From Chara braunii (taxonomy: Eukaryota; Streptophyta; Charophyceae; Charales; Characeae): DNA of 35,662 nucleotides. The position numbers and the translations under genes were made by a program. Below the pieces are notes generated by a model that worked only from the letters and a program-made list of their open reading frames with translations, searched no databases and had not been told where the DNA came from. Shown piece after piece: positions 32,836 through 35,662 of this stretch. Numbering within the stretch: position 1 is the first letter of the stretch; each line of letters begins with the position of its first letter. Location: contig BFEA01000354.1 of NCBI GenBank assembly GCA_003427395.1, positions 367,727 to 403,388 on the forward strand, written 5' to 3'.

Positions 32836-33206
32836 CTTCTGACAGGAACAACATCGGAGACTGGTATCTACCTACAGACACTGAATCTAGACTTCTACCG
32901 GCCTACATTCAGGCCCTGGACCATCATTACCCATTAGATACCCGACCCTTCCAAGCCCAACCGACTTGTTGGAAAATCTTTTCTGGGTTTCTAACAAAGT
33001 CTACTTATACCCCTCTGTTCCTCCAAGCCTTCCCCAATTCCGTCCAGCACCCAATTTCAATCATATCCCTGCCATTCCACCAACTGGCTACTTTGCCCTG
33101 TCCTCGACATGGCCACACATCACGGTGAGTTGAGTTAGCACACGCACCCAGACTCAGACTCAGACTCAGGCAAGCCCACAGCACACATACGTTAGTGGTA
33201 GGTAGG

Positions 33207-33207
<1 letters not shown>

Positions 33208-33252
<45 letters not shown>
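33208..33252. repeat. (CA)n microsatellite
   Basis: About 22 CA units. A short GACTCA run (33150-33172) lies before it. Confidence 0.97.
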
Positions 33253-33255
<3 letters not shown>

Positions 33256-33354
33256 AACAACAGAAAAACAGACTCAAAATCAGACTTTTTAGAAATCAGA
33301 TCAAAAGACGGCATACAAGTGCCCAAATCTGAGACTACCACTTGTGTAGGTTGC

Positions 33355-33590
33355 AGGTCATTGCACACCAGATCATGTTACTGCTGCGACTGTTTTACCG
33401 CACCAGATAATGTTACTGCTACTGGTTTTACCACACTAGATGCAGTATCGCACCAAAATGTTACTGCGACTGTTTTACCGCACCAGATCATGTTACTGCT
33501 GCGACTGTTTTACGGCACCAGATAATGTTACTGCTACTGGTTTTACCACACTCGATGCAGTATCGCACCAGAATGTTACTACTCTGCTTT
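33355..33590 (+). repeat. 115-bp tandem duplication
   Basis: GATCATGTTACTGCTGCGAC at 33371 and 33486 starts two units. Each unit also contains internal copies of an ATGTTACTGCTACTGGTTTT block, so the unit is itself built from shorter repeats. Confidence 0.9.
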
Positions 33591-33609
33591 ATCCCATCAG
33601 ATAATGTTT

Positions 33610-33815
33610 CTACCCTGCTTTACTCCCCTGCTTTACTCCCCTACTTTACTCCCCTGCTTTACTCCCCTACTTTACTCCCCTGCTTTACTCCCCTGCTTTA
33701 CTCCCCTGCTTTACTCCCCCCTGCTTTACTGCCCTGCTTTACTCCCCTGCTTTACTGCCCTGCTTTACTCCCCTGCTTTACTGCGCTGCTTTACTGCCCT
33801 GCTTTACCGCAGCAA
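33610..33815 (+). repeat. 13-bp minisatellite
   Basis: CTGCTTTACTCCC and variants (CTACTTTACTCCC, CTGCTTTACTGCC) repeat about 15 times. All three frames stay open and read the same 13-residue cycle, an effect of the period and not of coding. Confidence 0.95.
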
Positions 33816-34231
33816 TATAATGCTGCTGTCGCAAAATCTGTAGGAAATTTTGCATCAAGCTCGGAGATTACTCGCATATTCCGGTGTGTCCACTGGTCGT
33901 TCTCCGGTATCGCACGATCATCACCCCAATGGTGGTCAAATTCCTTTCTTTCCCTGTTTGGGGAGGGGGAGGGGGAGGGCGAGGGGGGCGGGGTCGAAGG
34001 AAGGAAGATGGGGGGCGAGGTTTCGTTGATGTATAGAGGACAAAAATACCCATGACCCGTGGATGACCCATTTTGTGAAGCAATCGAGTTCCGTCAGAGA
34101 GGCTTCCTTGACTGTGTTTTCCTTCCATTTTTTCCAATTCAGAGTTTGGGTTTACGGGATTACTTGCCAGGGATCCAAATCAGTGGGGGTCATGCTCAGC
34201 CGGGTCCGGCTTTATAGAAGCGTAATATACT

Positions 34232-34250
34232 TCTTTTTTTCTTTTCTTTT

Positions 34251-34292
<42 letters not shown>
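34232..34292. repeat. Poly(T) tract
   Basis: T-rich from 34232, with about 40 uninterrupted T at the right end. Confidence 0.95.
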
Positions 34293-34625
34293 CAGTGTCG
34301 GCTTATAGGTCATGCCAATTGTCGGGTATTGCCGAGGAGACGGTACCCATGATGAAGCGGGGCTGGCCTGTGATCCCACAAACGACACTCATTCTTTTTG
34401 ACACAAAGGGGGGGAAGAGGGTAGGGGGGGAGGGGTTGACGAAGACGGGTTTGGGGCTTAGGGTTTTAAGCCAGGCATATCTCCTGACCCGTCAGGTTTT
34501 TGAGTGACTGAGTTTGGGCCATTGACTCCAGAGCTTTTTGGACATTTAGGGAATCAGCGCCGGGGACAAGGCCCACTCACTTACATGGATTATTCCTTCG
34601 TGAGCATTGATCTTCATAATCTAAC
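34293..34625. other. Non-coding stretch, nothing recognised
   Basis: G-rich purine words at 34408-34435. No gene is supported. Confidence 0.4.
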
Positions 34626-34627
34626 GG

Positions 34628-34676
34628 TCAGAAATGAAGAATCCGGGTAAGTGGGACCTCGGTCACCTTACCAAGG

Positions 34677-34749
<73 letters not shown>

Positions 34750-34790
34750 TATGTCAGAAATGAAGAATCCGGGTAAGTGGGACCTCAGAA
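34628..34790 (+). repeat. Direct repeat split by (GA)n
   Basis: GTCAGAAATGAAGAATCCGG followed by GTAAGTGGGACCTC occurs at 34627-34660 and 34753-34786. The intervening DNA is mostly (GA)n (34678-34749). The duplication probably arose with the microsatellite expansion. Confidence 0.9.
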
Positions 34791-34891
34791 ATGAAAATAA
34801 GGTGGTAGTATGTCGTCACTGTGGCCTTGAATTTTCTGAAAGGAGGGAGAACAAGAAAAAGGGACATCCTGATCGTCATCGACAACCGTAG
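34745..34891 (+). pseudogene. Possible BED-type zinc-finger fragment
   Basis: The frame reads NPGKWDLRNENKVVVCRHCG, then LEFSERRENKKKGHPDRHRQP and a stop. A Trp before a CxxCG pair, then a basic stretch with two His, resembles the BED finger at the start of hAT transposases. The His spacing is imperfect and nothing of the transposase core follows, so this is a remnant at best. The GTAAGTG inside could instead be a donor site. Confidence 0.3.
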
Positions 34892-35119
34892 TCGTTCTTA
34901 TCCCGACAGCAGAAGGAACAGCAGCCCTCACCATACCAAGAGGGAGAGACAGAGAGAGAAAGAGAGAGAGAGAGAGAGAAGAACGATGACAGAAGGTGAG
35001 GTTAAGCAGGCGCGCGCGCGAGAGAGAGAGACGGAGACAGACGGCGCCGCCCATGTTTTTTGCCTTCTCCCTCCCGCATCCTCCTACGCCATCGGGCCTC
35101 ATATAAGGCAAGCGTGAAT

Positions 35120-35270
35120 GCGTAGAAGATTCAATCACAACCGCGCGGATGCTTCTAGAAGATCCCATGCCAAACCCGGAGGATTTTCAAAGATTCTATC
35201 ACAACCGTGGATTCTTCCTAGATCCCATTGCCACCGCCGCGGATGCTTGTAGAAGATGCAATCGCAAGCT
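35120..35270 (+). repeat. Imperfect internal repeat in a small open frame
   Basis: GGATGCTTCTAGAAGATCCC, GGATTCTTCCTAGATCCC and GGATGCTTGTAGAAGATGC alternate with ATCACAACCG-type words about every 35 bases. A 74-codon plus frame (35149-35373) crosses them. It has one CRRC and no recognisable family. Confidence 0.5.
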
Positions 35271-35524
35271 TGTAGGGAAGGCGGATGGCGACTTTTGGCT
35301 TTGTGGTAACGTGAATGACGAATCGAAAGTGAGAGAGTTTCTGGAGTCACGCCCGCCTAGCCGTGGGGCGTAATCTCGACACAAACGAGGGAGGAAGAGA
35401 GAAGGGAGAGAGGAAAGGGAGGAAAGGGTGCCCCTCCTGATTCCCCAAGGCACATCATCCATCACCGTGTAAGGAAAGCCACAAGTATTTCGTCACATGT
35501 AATTACAAAGAGATCCGTATCTGT

Positions 35525-35600
35525 GCACCTGGCTACGTAGTGGCTGACTTCTATGTCATTCTTGATAAACAGATTGAGGGTTCGATTCCTGTTGGATACA
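35525..35600 (+). repeat. tRNA-derived element (degenerate)
   Basis: An A-box-like TGGCTACGTAGTGG (35530-35543) is followed about 49 bases later by a perfect B-box GGTTCGATTCC (35579-35589). Stems do not close into a tRNA cloverleaf. Confidence 0.5.
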
Positions 35601-35662
35601 ACTACAACGCATGTCAAGGGCTAACGCTCTTTATTATGGGAAGGGAGGGGTGGGGGGAGGGG

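Noticed and set aside
33610-33815. CRISPR-like array
   Set aside because: 13-bp units follow each other with no spacers, in a eukaryotic genome.

Overview
The window looks like nuclear DNA from a large, repeat-rich eukaryotic genome. I see no operons, tRNA or rRNA clusters, or bacterial gene density. One intron-containing protein gene sits in about 35 kb of microsatellites, minisatellites, fold-back elements, tRNA-derived fragments and dispersed repeats. There is a 725-base assembly gap (22684-23408) and a single N at 19844. The gene combines a WW domain with a trimethylguanosine-synthase methyltransferase domain. To my recollection that pairing is typical of the green-plant lineage, so I infer a streptophyte, possibly a charophyte alga such as Chara. 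The organism is an inference; the gene family is much surer.

The gene is TGS1, on the minus strand. Two exons can be drawn with matching splice phases: a giant exon 19642-16557 and a second exon 10192-9164, joined by a 6.4 kb intron. The giant exon encodes a Lys-rich stretch, one WW domain and a very long Asp/Glu/Lys-rich region. Within that region an approximately 80-residue unit is repeated five times, with a sixth fragment. The second exon carries an acidic linker and the start of the methyltransferase ([20 protein letters not shown] and the AdoMet loop DAFAGVGGN). It stops at a GTACGT donor just after the AdoMet loop. The rest of the catalytic domain, including the expected SPPWGG-type motif, was not found at 1-9163 and probably lies beyond the left edge. 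The 5' exon with the start codon is also not identified.

Layout: 1-9163 holds the 3' intron or flank, with fold-back elements (211-412, 4322-4460), tRNA-derived fragments and a repeat family in several copies (4.1-6.6 kb). 9164-10192 is the methyltransferase exon. 10193-16556 is the intron, with a 570-bp duplicated segment (11.27-12.78 kb) and an approximately 800-bp GAA/CAG tract on the coding strand. 16557-19642 is the WW/repeat exon. 19643-22683 is upstream DNA with a 38-bp perfect palindrome and degenerate G-rich GGGTA arrays. 22684-23408 is the gap. 23409-27275 contains more G-rich arrays, an approximately 105-bp tandem array with a 105-bp MITE inserted at a TA, nested fold-backs and an 84-bp CG-rich tandem. 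27276-35662 holds minisatellites, second copies of repeats seen at 0.6 and 5.6 kb, a possible zinc-finger fragment near 34.8 kb, and a tRNA-like element at the right end.

The best candidates for something new are the expanded repeat region of TGS1 and the MITE whose empty site is preserved in neighbouring tandem units.
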